Assembly (NCBI RefSeq): GCF_003265705.1
Contig: NW_020313288.1
Location: forward strand, 2,356,615-2,420,614
Length of the DNA stretch: 64,000 nucleotides
Origin: Callorhinus ursinus
Taxonomy: Eukaryota; Chordata; Mammalia; Carnivora; Otariidae
Direction of reading: 5' to 3'
Made by a program: the position numbers and the translations under genes. The notes beneath the pieces were generated by a model, which did no database searches, was not told the origin of the DNA, and was given only the letters and a program-made list of their open reading frames with translations. Positions 31,088-43,600 of this stretch are shown one piece after another (positions within the stretch are counted from its first letter, which is position 1; each line of letters begins with the position of its first letter).

Positions 31088-32972
31088 TTTTGGGGGGTTT
31101 GTCATCTTCAGGAGCAGCTCCCCCCGGGCTCAGAGACCCCACTGGATCCAGAGGGGACTATGGGAGCCGCTGGCATGGTGGGGTCTGTCCTGCCCCCACA
31201 GAAATGCCCTCCCACCTCTTGAGAGGTGGAACAGTGGGGATGGTTTCCCCCAGCCCGCTCTGCCCCCCGCCCCCCACTGGCTTGCTTGCTTGGGAGGAGC
31301 TAGGAGCTGGCTTGGAGCAGAAGCTACACCTGGAAGAATTTCTCCCAGCCCTTGCCTTCCTGGCGGAGAACCCACTGATCCAGGAGTTTGATTTTCTGAG
31401 TCCCTCGTCTGGGTCCCTCACCTGCTGTCATCTCCCCTCGCACGGCTCGCTTTGTGCGCCTGGAGGGAGCCTGTTGGACTGGCTGCCTTCTGTCCAGGAC
31501 GGCCAGGGACGCGCCAGCATGCAGCCTGGGGAAGGCAGCCCTGAGAGGATCCATCAGAACAAGCCTGTGGGCGTCCCAGATCAGAAGCAAAATGATGCCC
31601 TCTCCTTGTTGCCCTAGGGGGCTTTGTCCAGACGGCAGGAGGTGTCCTCACCTGGATTTCAGATGGGCATCTGTCTGCAGGTGCCCTGGCTGCATGCCTT
31701 GAGTCGCCAGTCCGTCCCTACCCCTTCCTGCCGAGGAGGTGAGCAAGCAGAGGCCTGGAGGTACATCTCAGGCCTTGAAGACTAACAGGGACGACTGTGT
31801 CACCCAAAAGCCGGCATTGGAGTCCCTGCCCAGGCCCCAAAGGCCGGATGTTCAGGCACGTTGTGAGTTCTGTGGGGATGACCAGAGCAGCACGCACAGT
31901 CCTGGAGCAGTGTGCCCCGTGTCCAGGGCATCCTCAGCCACTTGGAGCTTTAGGAGCAAGGAGGGGAGCTCTGCTGGTCCCCTCGGGCTTTCCTGAGTGA
32001 ATCATGGAACAAAGGCATCGCTTGGATGCTGACTTGCAAGAGAAATTTGCAAGCCTCCTGGATATCATGATGTTTCTATTTTTGTGTTAGGTCGCTGAGA
32101 CCTCTTTGGAGACCTGTTTTGTGTTGTTTGCATTCTTTGTCCCTTCAGAGAACTGTCACGTGGATGCTAACGTGGTCTGCAGACTGTGCCGATGGGAGTT
32201 GTTTGCTTATTATTTGGGGGGCCAGGGGCCGGAAGGCAAGACTTTATTTATAATGTGTAGCAAATTCGTGGCCTTTCCCAGGCTCCCCCACCCCCAGAGG
32301 AAGGCCCTGGACCCACCCAGCTGTCGCCGACCCCCGGCATAGAAATCGAAATTCCTTCGTGGCGACACCTTGTCTCCCTTGTGGCTCATCTCTGATGGCT
32401 GTGGCCGCTGAGAGCCGAGAGCCTGGGCACTGTCCGGATGGCTGAGCTGTGAAAACGAAAGACATTTCCCGAGACTGACAAGGTGCAGCTTCCCGAGAGC
32501 CCCTGCTAGCCTCCCTCCTCCAACCTCCCCGCGCCCCTCCCTCCACCACTTGGCTCAGTGCAATACTCCCCTTCTGGTGGGGTCCCTTGCCATGGTACTG
32601 TCGCTGCAGCCCCTCGGTCCGTACCGTGGGCCAGCGCCTTCCACCGCCTCTTCTCTGGTGGCTCAGTTGCATCGCCTGTCCCCCACACCCCACCCCCATG
32701 TCGTTTTTATGGTCGAATTGATTTCAAAACAATGAAACTGCAAACCTTGTGTGTCTTAATTCTCTCGGGGGGTTCCATGTGCTCAGCCCCCATGGTCTGG
32801 TGTGTGACAATCCAGAGCGCGGCCTCATCGGGCACAGAATGCCGTCTCTCTCAAACCCAGAGCCGTGGGCACCTCTGTAACTGTGCAGACCTGCTGGCCC
32901 CAAGTAACATATGCAGCCTCGGGCCCCCCTTCCCGCCACCCCTCCTTCTTTTTATGTTGAAGGGTTCTCTCT

Positions 32973-32978
32973 AATAAA
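32973..32978 (+). terminator. PIP5K1C: distal poly(A) signal, PIP5K1C
   Basis: AATAAA within CTCTAATAAAATCGG, followed by TCTTTCTCTTTGTGC as a U/GU-rich downstream element. Its position fits the expected full-length 3'UTR. Confidence 0.7.
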
Positions 32979-32995
32979 ATCGGGTAATAAGCATC

Positions 32996-33959
32996 AGCCC
33001 TCTTTCTCTTTGTGCATTCCCGGGGTCTGCTTGGGAATTTAAGGACTGACTTTGAACGAGGGCAAAAAGAAACCTTGGTCGTATTTTTAAAATAACAACA
33101 GGACCCAATGCCTTAATAGCCGTGACCTCCTTCGGGTTCCAGTTGAGTTCAGAAAACTTAAAAAAATTTCTGACAGTGCCGCCCAGTTCAAAAGAACACA
33201 CACTCCCCAAAGTTTGTATTGGTTCTGCCAGAGTTGCTCAAATTGGGTAATGCATGGACCCCTTTTAAGAGGAGAACGTTTCTCCAGGATTCCCAACTGG
33301 AGAGAAGCTGCTTTGGAAGTAAGATCCCATCCCCATAAGCAGGCCCTTGGAAACCCGGTTTCATCACGATGCAGAACCGCACAGCTCACTTATAGACGCG
33401 CAGATGAGATGATCTGGAATGTGCTTACCATCCCATCCAAAGACGAATATGCACATACTTTCAAAGATATATGTGCGTTTTGACAGTCACAGGGCCAGCT
33501 CCCTCACGTTTTATCCACATCCGCTGATGAGCTGGCTTGTTATCAAGGGTGATGGGAGATGGTCTTCGGAAATTCCTCCGTGCCACCAGCCCCACCCTGT
33601 GCCTTGGCACCAAGCAGAGCGTGCAAAGCTAGCATTCAGGATGAGGTCGTGAAGTTGTATGTTAAGGTGAACTTTTGGAAGAGCTTAAACTAGAACATGA
33701 AGTACCATCCTCTGGGGTGGGCTGGGGGAGCTTGGAGCAGAGACTTCGGGGTCTTACAGCCCTACCTGCTGTAGTCCTTCTTGGCCACCAGCCCAGCAGG
33801 GACTCCACCTAAGAACCAGCGCGCTCGCCCCTCTCTCCCCGCTCAAGACCCTCCCGTGACTCCCCAGCACCCACAGAGCAAAGCTGCACGACCCAGTTCA
33901 GATCCCAGCTCCATGTTGCCTCGCTGGGGCTGGGGGTGGGGGGACTTTAATAAAGTGAT
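32996..33959. other. PIP5K1C-CACTIN intergenic spacer
   Basis: About 1 kb between tandem genes. I see no exon. A third AATAAA lies at 33949-33954, just before the GC-rich CACTIN promoter, and could be a read-through polyadenylation site. Confidence 0.6.
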
Positions 33960-34462
33960 TGTCCGTCTCTGAGTCTGATCTCGCAGTTCCCGCGCCCGCA
34001 CCGGCCCAAAGACCTCGCCCGCGCGGCTCGCCTCCCTTTGGCCCCGCCTCTTCCTGTTCCCGCCCTCTGGGCCCCACCCACTCCGGCTCCACTTCCCCTG
34101 GGTCCCGCCTCCCCAGGCTCCGCCCCACTTGCTGTTCCTGGTTCGTTCTTGCTCCGCCCACAGTCCCTAGGCTCCCCCACCAAGGCGAGAGGACCCACAT
34201 AGAGCTGTCCCTAGCACTGCCCAAAGGCCGAGCCCCCAACCCTGGAGACGAAAGCCTGGCCGGAGTCTGTCATACGGGCCACGTTTGAGGTCAGTGGAGA
34301 GGTTACGGGGCGTCGGAGCCCCTGCGGGATGGGGCAGCGAGATGGGTTTCCTTCCCCCGGCTCAGGCGCGGATGGGGCAGCCCGGCGCGCGCCGCAGAGG
34401 AGGAAGGCCCCCGGCGCAGGCCCCGGATATTTGTGTCAGCGCTGCCGCCACGGTCTCAGCTG
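33960..34462 (+). promoter_or_regulatory. CACTIN: CACTIN promoter and 5'UTR region
   Basis: CpG-rich with several GC boxes: GCCCCGCCTC (34041-34050), CCCGCCTCCC (34104-34113), CTCCGCCCC (about 34119-34127) and CTCCGCCCAC (about 34152). No TATA box is evident. This suits a housekeeping promoter; the exact transcription start cannot be read. Confidence 0.6.
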
Positions 34463-34629
34463 ATGGGTCGGGATACACGCTCGCGCTCGCGGTCGGCTGG
34501 TCGCAGGGCCCGCAGGCAACGGAGCGGTAGTCGGAGTCGAAGTCGGAGCGGGAGCCATGGGCGGCGAAACCGCCGGCGCCGGGACGACGAAGTACGGCGC
34601 AGGCGGAGGCGGCAGAGCCGGGAGCGCAG
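34463..34629 (+). CDS. CACTIN: CACTIN exon 1 (start, RS domain)
   Basis: ATG in CAGCTGATGG, then MGRDTRSRSRSAGRRARRQR and further Arg/Ser repeats. Donor GCGCAG|GTGGGG; ends two bases into an Arg codon. Confidence 0.95.
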
Positions 34630-37600
34630 GTGGGGTCGCTGCGTGAACGGCGCTGGGGATCCGGCTCCTGCCCTCGGGGAGCCAGAGATCCTCGAATTAG
34701 TCAGAGAGGGCTTCCTGGAGAAGGGGACGTCCGAGTGCGAGTCGCAGTTAGGAAGGGAAAGGAAAGAGAGAGGCGCTCCAGGCAGGGCACCTGGCGGTTG
34801 GGGGGACAGTAAAGGAGCGCAGTGAGCGAGGCGGGGCGGAGGGGAAGTGGGAGAGGAGGTCGGGGCGATAAGAGACCGGATCGTGCAGGTTTGCGTACCG
34901 TGGTGAAGGGTTTGGCCGCTATTCGGAGGGAAGTAGGAAGCCATGGGAGGATTTTGAGTGATGTACTCTGGCTTACTTTGTGGAACTTCCTCCGGTTTTC
35001 GCGTGGGAAAGGGACTGAGGAGGTTGGCAGGAGTGACAACAGGGAGGAGGAGGATGGTACGGTTGTCTAGGCAACAGATGGTGGTGGCTTTCAGAGAGGG
35101 AGGCAGTGGGAGGCACAGTGGGGAAAGATTTGAGAGGGATTTCCTAAGTAGGGGTGACAGCACCTGCTATTGGAAGTGGGTGTCAGAGGAAAGAACTGTG
35201 GGTGACAGGTGGCAGGCGGCAGGCCTGGGTTGACTCCTAGGACCTGGGTCTCAGCTTCCCTGCGGCCCACAGTCGTGTCCTTTTGGAAATGGGACACCTG
35301 TCCAGGCTTAGCTTGAGTCTGCTCCAGCACAAAGGGAGCAGACAGTGCCAGGGACTGACTTTCAGACCTAGGTCCCAGTGCTGACTCAGCCCCTAACTGG
35401 CTGTGACCCTCAGTCCAGTCCCTGCCCCACTGTGGTCCAAGTTTGCTCCTCTGTGTACTCACGACTTCCCTGGGGCCTCTCCCAGCATGCCTTGTCTCCT
35501 ATCCTGTTGGCTTGTTCACACCGCAGCCACGGTGGCTGTAGTCGGACGTGGCTCATTGCTCTCTACATTTGAAAAAGTGGTTTTTGTTTTTGAGTCTCTT
35601 AAGGTCAGTGCAACCCAGGACTTTCAAGAAATTATAAGAAGCAGAACAGGAATAACGCAGACATGGTTTAACCAGGGCTTGGCAGCCTGCAGCCTGGAAG
35701 CCAAGAATGGTTTTTAATGTTTTTTTAAAGATTTCATTCGTTTATGAGAGAGCACACCGGTGCGCGTGCACAAGCAGTGGGAAGGGGCAGAAGCAGGCTT
35801 CCCGCTGAGCAGGGACGCGCCCCCCCCCCCCCATGCGGGACTTGGTCCCAGGACCCTGAGATCATGACCTGAGCCCAAAGCAGACACCTAATGATTGAGC
35901 CACCAGGCGCCCCTGGTTTTTACATTTTTAGTTGGTGAGGGGAAAAGTCAGAAAAGGAATAGTATTTCAGGACACGTGAAGATGTTATGAGATACTCAAA
36001 TACATTCAGGTTTTGGTGTGCGGAAGTAAAAGCTTATTGGGACCCAGCCATGCCCATTCATTCCTGTCTGTCCAGAGCCGCTTATGCTCTGCAACAGCGG
36101 AATGGCAGAGTTGTGTCCTCGACCGTCTGGCTCTTTACAGAGAAAGTTTGCTGGCTCGGGTGTGAGCCCCCGGTGTTGCTGTTTTCCGCATCGGTTCATG
36201 TACAGCAGTACATTTTGCTGTTGTCATTGGTGCATCTTTTATACCTGCTGTTTCCTATATTTGAATTACGATAATCGGCCATCCCAGATGAGTAATTTGA
36301 ATTGGCACTGTTAGTGAAAACTTGGTTAAACGTGTAGTCTGCATACAGACACTCCAAAATAATTGGTTTTCCTGGTGTAGACTTTTTGACGTGAGCTTAG
36401 TAGGTGGAGCATTTAACAGAATAAAAAGACTTGGTTGTTCCTCTATGCATTCAAAGGCCCCTGACCATTAACGAATCTATCCCTGCAGCTCGTGCATTCC
36501 ATTCCCTGATCACAGTGTTTTTGCCTGGTTTTCAGTCCTGCCAGTCTTACTCCGGTTCCCTCTTGCCCATCCTGTGGGACCAGTTTAAACAGCACCTTCT
36601 CCTATAAGCTCCCTCTTGTTACCTTGGACAGATCAGGTCCTCTGGTTTCTACACTTACAGTTCCTGCACCATCAGGACCCAGCCTGCCGCCCTGCCCTCA
36701 CTCCTTCCCTCACTCCCCCTTGTTCACACTTTTCCGGCCACATGGGCCTCCTGCTGCTTCTTGAACATGCCAGGTAAATTCCTGCCCCAGGGCCTTTGCT
36801 CTTGCTATGCCCTCTTCATGGATTACTCTCTCCCTGTAGCATCCTCCCCCACTTCCTCCAGAGTTGCCTCCTCAGATCTCCATCTTCTCATGCTAGGTGA
36901 CTCTTCTTTTTGATTTCTAGCACTATGTAGCGTCATGCTGCATGTTTATTTGTTGATGTGAGCCTCCCAAAGGCAGGGGCTGTCAGTATCACTGCTGGTC
37001 ACTGCCATATCCCCAGAACCCGGAACAGTGCCCTGCACAGCAGGTACTCAGGAAACATCTGTCACACAAAGGACTGACTGGCAGGCAGTAAGCAGACCTT
37101 TGTGATTCCCTGCACAGGTCAGATTCGGAGGAAGAAAGGTGGCAGCGGCGAAGGAGGCAGAGCCCGAGCCCGCTGCCACCACGCTGGCGCTCACAGGACC
37201 GGTCCTCTCAGTCCGACTCGGAGGAGGAGCGGCAGGAGCGGCAGCGGGGCCGGTGGGCCCGCCGGCAGCGGACACGCTCTTGGTCCCCGGGCTCCTCGGC
37301 TTCCAGCTCTGCCTCCCCAGACCGCTCCCAGAGCCCTCGGGAGGCAGCGGCAGCCCTGAGCCAACAGCAGAGCTTGCAGGAGCGGCTGCGGCTGCGGGAG
37401 GAGCGGAAGCAGCAGGAGGAGCTGATGAAGGCCTTCGAGACCCCCGAGGAGAAGCGGGCCCGGCGGCTGGCCAAGAAGGAGGCCAAGGAGCGGAAGAAGC
37501 GGGAGAAGATGGGCTGGGGGGAGGAGTACATGGGCTACACCAACACCGACAACCCCTTCGGGGACAACAACCTCCTGGGCACCTTCATCTGGAACAAGGT

Positions 37601-40600
37601 GAGTCTGTTGCCGCCCTCGGCACGTGGCGCGCGTCCTTGGCCGATTCTTCCTGCCTTTCTCGTGGTTTTGTTTTACGTGCCTGTTACGACATCTGCTTCA
37701 AAAGACGTGACTGAGCACGCACAGCACGCGTTCCCAGGTGGTGCTTTGCCGCTGAGAGTTTATTTTAGACGTGCGCACGTGCATGCACCCTGGTGCGTGG
37801 TGGCTTGTACCGCGTAAACGTTCCTGCCGTGTAAAATTTCAGGTGCTCTGCCCGAAACACCGGGCCAAGCTCCAGCGTGACTGGAGAGCGGGTTCTCTGC
37901 GTCACATGCCCGAGACAGGTGCTCAGTCGTCTCGGTGCCGACGGCTCACGCACGGATCACGTACCCGGCCAGTGGCGGCCTCACGCACAGGACTTAAAGC
38001 CACAGATTTTGTCGCCCAGTTTTGGAGGTCAGATGTCGACAGAGTCCCGCTCCCTCAGGAGGCTCTAGAGGAGAGTGCCCTCCCACCTCCTGCAGCTTCT
38101 GGTGGCCGCTGGGGCCCCCTCAGCCCTTGGCTGCATCACCCCAGCCCCTGCCTCTGTCGCCACCTTCACGTGGCCATCTTTCCTGTGTGTCCCCCTTCTG
38201 TCTTGTAGGGACACCGGTCATTGGTTCAGAGCCCAGCCTCACCCCACGTGAGCTCATCTTAACCCATTACATCTGCAGAGACCCTGTTTCCACGTAAAAC
38301 CCCCTTCCCAGCTTCCAGGGTTGGGAGGGTGACGTATTTTGTCGGAGGACACGGCTTAACCGTAACGCAGCCCCCGCCTGTTGCGGGGAGGCAGGTGGCC
38401 TGCGGCGGCGGGAGCAGGCGGGCACAGTCAGATGCCGTGGCGTCTGCCACTCACCACGTGCACTCCAGGCCTCTGTCTAGAACACACCGGCCCACGGCAC
38501 CTTGGGGCCTTGGTACTCACCATTCCTCCGCCTGGAACCCTCCCCACCTCTTTCCACGGCTGCTGCTGTCTCGTGCCTTCAGGTCGCAGCTAACCCGGTC
38601 CCTCTCCTAAGAGCCTTGTTGGCACCCCGTAGTCCCATGGGTCCTGGCGCTGCATCTCCTCTCCTAGCACTTCACTGACTCACCCGTTCCGTGTACCTGC
38701 TGGTGCTGGGGGCCATGCGGGCCAGGCGTGCGTCAGTGAGCTAGAGAGACAAAGACCCCTGTGGAGCCGGCAGCCTCCTGGGGGAGAGACTGTAAATAAG
38801 TCGATTAGCCAAGTGCACAGAGGAGAGAGGGCAGGCCGGCATCGGGGTGCTGTTTGAAACAAGCAGGTCCAGAAAAGTCTTGTTGCAAAGTGTACCTCTA
38901 AACAGAGGCTCTGATTCATAATGTGCGATTCCTGCCAGACTGAGCTCCACGGGGCAAACTCTGCCCCCAGAGCCTGGCGCACGGTCGGCACTCGGTAAGT
39001 GTTGAATGAACAAGTTCAGGGTGGTTTGTACACACATGAGCTTGGGCATTTCCCCAGCAAGTCTTTCTTGGAGCGCACACTGGCTTTGGACAATTTGCCC
39101 CACGGAGGGGCTTCATCAGCCCCTCCGGTGATAATCACTTGGCGGCTCGACCCCAGCTCAGCCTCTGAAGCCTTTCTGGACAGGCCCGCAGTCTGGGCAG
39201 CATTGCGCGTCTGTCTCCTCGTCCCAGGGCCGCTGGCTGGCAGCATGGACAGTCATGACGCAGACTGCTACCGTGCTCCATGCTGGGCGTTGTTCAGAGT
39301 GCTCTCCGCCCGTTGACTCTCCCTAACGCAGCCTTGTCAGCTCGGGCTGCTGAGTTGCTCACCCAAGGTCTCCCCGCTCAGGAATGGCAGAGCTGTGATT
39401 GGAACCAGGGCTGCCGGGCTCCTCGTCTGTGCTCTCAGTTGCTGTTCTCTGTGGCCGTAGGTGACAAGTACCGGCACTCTTAATATGTGTGGTGGCAGCC
39501 CAGGCTGAGGCAGGGGAGGCCAAGGAGCAGCCCGGGCGTCCAGGGGTGGCCCCAAGCCGGGCAGTCCTGTGTCCTGCTGGAGGCGCACGTTCTTCTGGGC
39601 ACTGGGAGAATCCGTGCACAGCCCTCGCAGCCAGGGGAGCGCTCATCAGAAGTGCAGGCTTAGCGCCCGGCTCAGGCAGCGACTATAATGGGATATTGGA
39701 GGGCTTGAGGGGTCTCCAGCCCCGTACCTCGAGCACCCTCCTCAGGTGAGGACACGGGGAAGAACCACGTTCACTGTGTCGTGGGGTGCTCCAGGGGTCT
39801 GTGAGCGTTGGGACCGTTGTTCCCCTCATAGCGACCCCGGGCAAGTGTGCTTTCTGAGTCTGTCTCTTCTTCCATCGCTGTCCTGCCTCTGCCCACACAC
39901 AGTGGGCATCTCTGACCAGTGGGCATCTGAGGGCTTAAACCCCACAGAGCTGGCCCAGCGAGGCTTCTGTGTAAACCAGGGCAGTGGGAGCCATGAGAGG
40001 TCCTCCTGTGGGTGACACTCGGGAGCCCCCGTGGGGGGGGTGGCTGCCTCCCCTCTGCACGTTAGTGTACATCTCACCCACGCCGGAGGCTGGTCCAGAG
40101 CATTGTATTCTATCACATTAGGTCTGGGAATGCTAAGGGGGCTGCGTCTTCAGTGGAAGTCAGTGAGGTGTGGCCGTGGGCAGGTCGTTTCTTTCGGTCT
40201 TGTGGTCTTGTCTTCAAAAACACCGCTCAGCCTGGTGGATCTCGATCTGAAACTTGCGGAGGGGTGCCTGGAACACCCTTGGCAGGTGGTGCCTGGGAAG
40301 GTGGGAGGGAGCATCTCTGCTCAGTGGGTGTGTGCTTGGCCCTTCCAGGCCCTGGAAAAGAAGGGGATCAGCCACCTGGAGGAGAAGGAGCTGAAGGAGC
40401 GGAACAAGAGAATCCAAGAGGACAATCGCCTGGAGCTGCAGAAGGTGGGGTTGCCCCAGGCCTGCCTACATGGGGTCAAGAGGCCTTCCCTTGTGAGGGC
40501 CTAAAAGCTCACCCTGGCTTATGTCAAGGGAGACCCGATTGGCTTACACAGAAAGTCCAGGGGAACTGGCTTCAGGCACAGCTGGATGCAGGGGTTCGGG

Positions 40601-43600
40601 CAGTGCCTCCAGCAAGCTGTCTCCCTCCACCTCTCAGTTCTGCTGACCTCTGGGTCAGACAGTCTCAGACGCTTCCTTCAAGGTGACCAAAATGACCCTG
40701 GCTGCTACAGGCTGCTGTGTTTCAAGCAGAAAGAATGCCCCTCTGTCCTAGGGTCTGTCCGAGGCCTTGGGCTTCCCTGACCAGTCCAAGTCCGGGGCTG
40801 GTGGGCTGGGGGCAGGCCTGGGTTATATCCTACCCCTGACCCCAGGGCGCCCCATGGCCTAAGAGAGTACAGGGCAGGCTCCACGAGACCCCCATCTGGC
40901 TGTTATGGGCCGCCTGTACTCCCCGTCGGCCCCCTGCGCCCCCAGGTGAAGCAGCTGCGGCTGGAGCGGGAGCGGGAGAAAGCCATGCGGGAGCAGGAGC
41001 TGGAGATGCTGCAGCGGGAGAAGGAGGCGGAGCACTTCAAGACATGGGAGGAACAGGAGGACAACTTCCACCTGCAGCAGGCCAAGCTGCGGTACGTGGG
41101 CCGCAGACGCGGTGCCGCCTCCGCCACCCGCTGCCCTCCTCCGGGCCCAAACACATGGACCCCTGCCTGCCCCAGGGCCTTTTTACATGCTCTTCCCACT
41201 GCCTGGAGTCTTCTGCCCTGGCCGGTGCCCCTTGCCCTTCAGGTTTCCACCCATCACCTCCTCAGGGAGTCCCTCCCTGACCCCCCTTCTGGTGCTAACC
41301 CCTGCTGTGTGCGCCACTTCCTGTTCACTTCCTTCCTTGAGCCTGTCTCCGCCATTGAGTCCCGTGCCAGGGAGACATCTGAATGGTCCTTGCTCCACGT
41401 AGTGCTGCTACATGAGCGAGCAGGGTGCTAGACCCCGGGCTGGTATGGTCATCCCTCTCCACCCCCCAGCCCCCAGGAGTATCTGTTCATCAGGCCCAGT
41501 CACAGACAAGGACCCATTGAGCGCCTGAGGCCACAACAGCAGGCATCTGAGCCCAAGGTCTGGCGTGCGTGCCCCGGGAACCTGCTCCTGGCCCCTTCTG
41601 CCCTGCTGCCTGCTGGCTACACCCGCCCCCAAGGGCTCAGACCTACCTGGTTACAGGGCTCCCTTGGGTTGGACCAACGTCAGCCTCTTGACACGTGTCC
41701 CCACGGGTGCAGCACTGAGGCTTCTGATCTTCCACCCCAGCAGCCCGTCCACTGGGAGGAAGGGGTCTTCTCTGCCCCACTGTGTCCCCCCCACCCCGCT
41801 CCACTCCCACCTGCTGCTCTTCAGATGCCATGCTTGCCTATGTCCGGGCCTGTGTCTTTCACCTGTCTTGTTCCTGTGCCTGGTACTCCTCTTCCAGGAA
41901 GACTTCTTTGACCACCACCCGCTGCAGGCCAGACTCTTCCCCTGGCTCCCACACAGGTCACTCCTCCAGGGCATGGTCTTCAGGAGGGGAGGGGGGCACA
42001 TCCTGGGCTCTGACACCGCTTCCCTGCTCTCTGGCAGCTCCAAGATCCGCATCCGGGACGGGCGAGCCAAGCCCATCGACCTGCTGGCCAAGTACATCAG
42101 TGCTGAGGACGATGACCTGGCCGTCGAGATGCACGAACCGTATACCTTCCTCAACGGCCTCACTGTAGCTGACATGGAGGACCTGCTGGAGGACATCCAG
42201 GTACCGCCCGGCCCCACCGCTTGCATCCGGGCCCCCGGGACAGCCCTTTGCTACGCTCACCCCTCTGCACTTCCCTCCTCCAGGTATACATGGAGCTGGA
42301 GCAGGGAAAGAACGCGGACTTCTGGCGGGACATGACCACCATCACGGAGGATGAGATCGCCAAGCTCCGCAAGCTGGAGGCCTCGGGCAAGGGCCCAGGT
42401 AACCCACGGCTGGGGCCAGGGTAGCCAGAAAGTACCCAGTGTGCTCTTGGGGGCACGTGGCTGGGTCTGCTAGGAGCCGCCTTGTTCCGGGTGGCTCCCC
42501 ACAGAACCTCGGGCTTGCTGCCTGCCTCAGTTTCCCCATCTGGGGTCACCATGGCCCTCTGGAGGCCTCTCCGGGAGCCACCAGGGGGCAGCAGCAAGTG
42601 CTCCAGACCCTGAATGGGTCAGGGCTCAGAGCCCAGCAGTGTGCCTGCCCACCAGCTTCCTTTAAACGCTTGTTCAGCCACGCTCTGCTTTCCTGGGAGT
42701 AGTGCCGGTGGGGCCTTGTCTGTTTGGGTTTCAGGTTTTTGCTGGCGGCTTGGTGTGTTTGAGCGACAGCAGGACTGGGGACTCGGCTCTGCTTGTCTGG
42801 GAACCCCCTGGAGCCCCAGTCTGTCCAACCTGATGTTCTTTTTCAATTCACTTTCTTTCCTTGGAGGTGGCCACACACACACATAACCTCTGGGGGAGTG
42901 AGCTCTGGAGCTCAGTTTCTCGTGCTCAGCACTGCAGTTACTGGGCCCGCACCCACTCCGTGTCTGGAGCACCCTCAGTCCTGACAGCCGCAGGTGTCCT
43001 CAGGCAGCACCTTGTGTCGCCTGGGGGCAGAATCGCCCTGGGTGAGAAATACTGTTCTAGAGGTTTAGAACCAATTGCATTCCCACCCCTCCACCCCCTG
43101 AGGCCACCGCTCAGACAGCGCCCGGCTTCTTTGGGCCCCGTGTGGGCCCTGTCCTAGGCCCCGCTTCTCTTAGGCGTGGTGATGGCCAAGGATACGCGCC
43201 CTCCCCCTCCTCCAAGCCTGTCTTACTCACACGGGGTAGGGGGGCTGGTTTCCTCTTAGGAAAAGGAGGAGTGTCTTTCGTCATCTTTGTAAGTGGTGAT
43301 TGTTGTCCTGTGTCCTCATCTTGGCAGGGCGTGTCCCTTAGTAAGTTCTGGAGAAAGAAAAGGAAATTCTTTGCTCTGAGATACACGTGAGGAGGTATCT
43401 CCTTCGGTGGCAGCGGGCTGGGTATAGAACTCTAGTCGGAGGAGCCCTGACCGGGGCAGGTGTGGCCCTGGTGCAGATCCAGGCCACCAGGCAGCTCGGT
43501 GACCTCCTGGGGGCCTGGTTTCCCCTTTTGTCCCCTGGGGATGACAGGACACCTCCAGGAGCGTCAGAGGAGAAGAGACGAGTAGATGGTGGTTGTGCCC

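Larger units (their letters stand above)
30234..32995 (+). other. PIP5K1C: PIP5K1C 3'UTR
   Basis: About 2.75 kb of non-coding sequence after the stop, close to the human 3'UTR length as I recall it. It has a proximal AATAAA at 31082-31087 and a distal AATAAA at 32973-32978. There is an A-run at about 30461-30475. No SINE interrupts it. Confidence 0.75.

Noticed and set aside
33949..33954. AATAAA as the main PIP5K1C 3' end
   Set aside because: It lies about 970 bp past a better-placed signal (32973) and abuts the CACTIN promoter; at most a read-through site.
34433..34462. Upstream extension of CACTIN by ten codons
   Set aside because: The in-frame codon at 34433 is GTG; the conserved ATG at 34463 begins MGRDTRSRS as in human.
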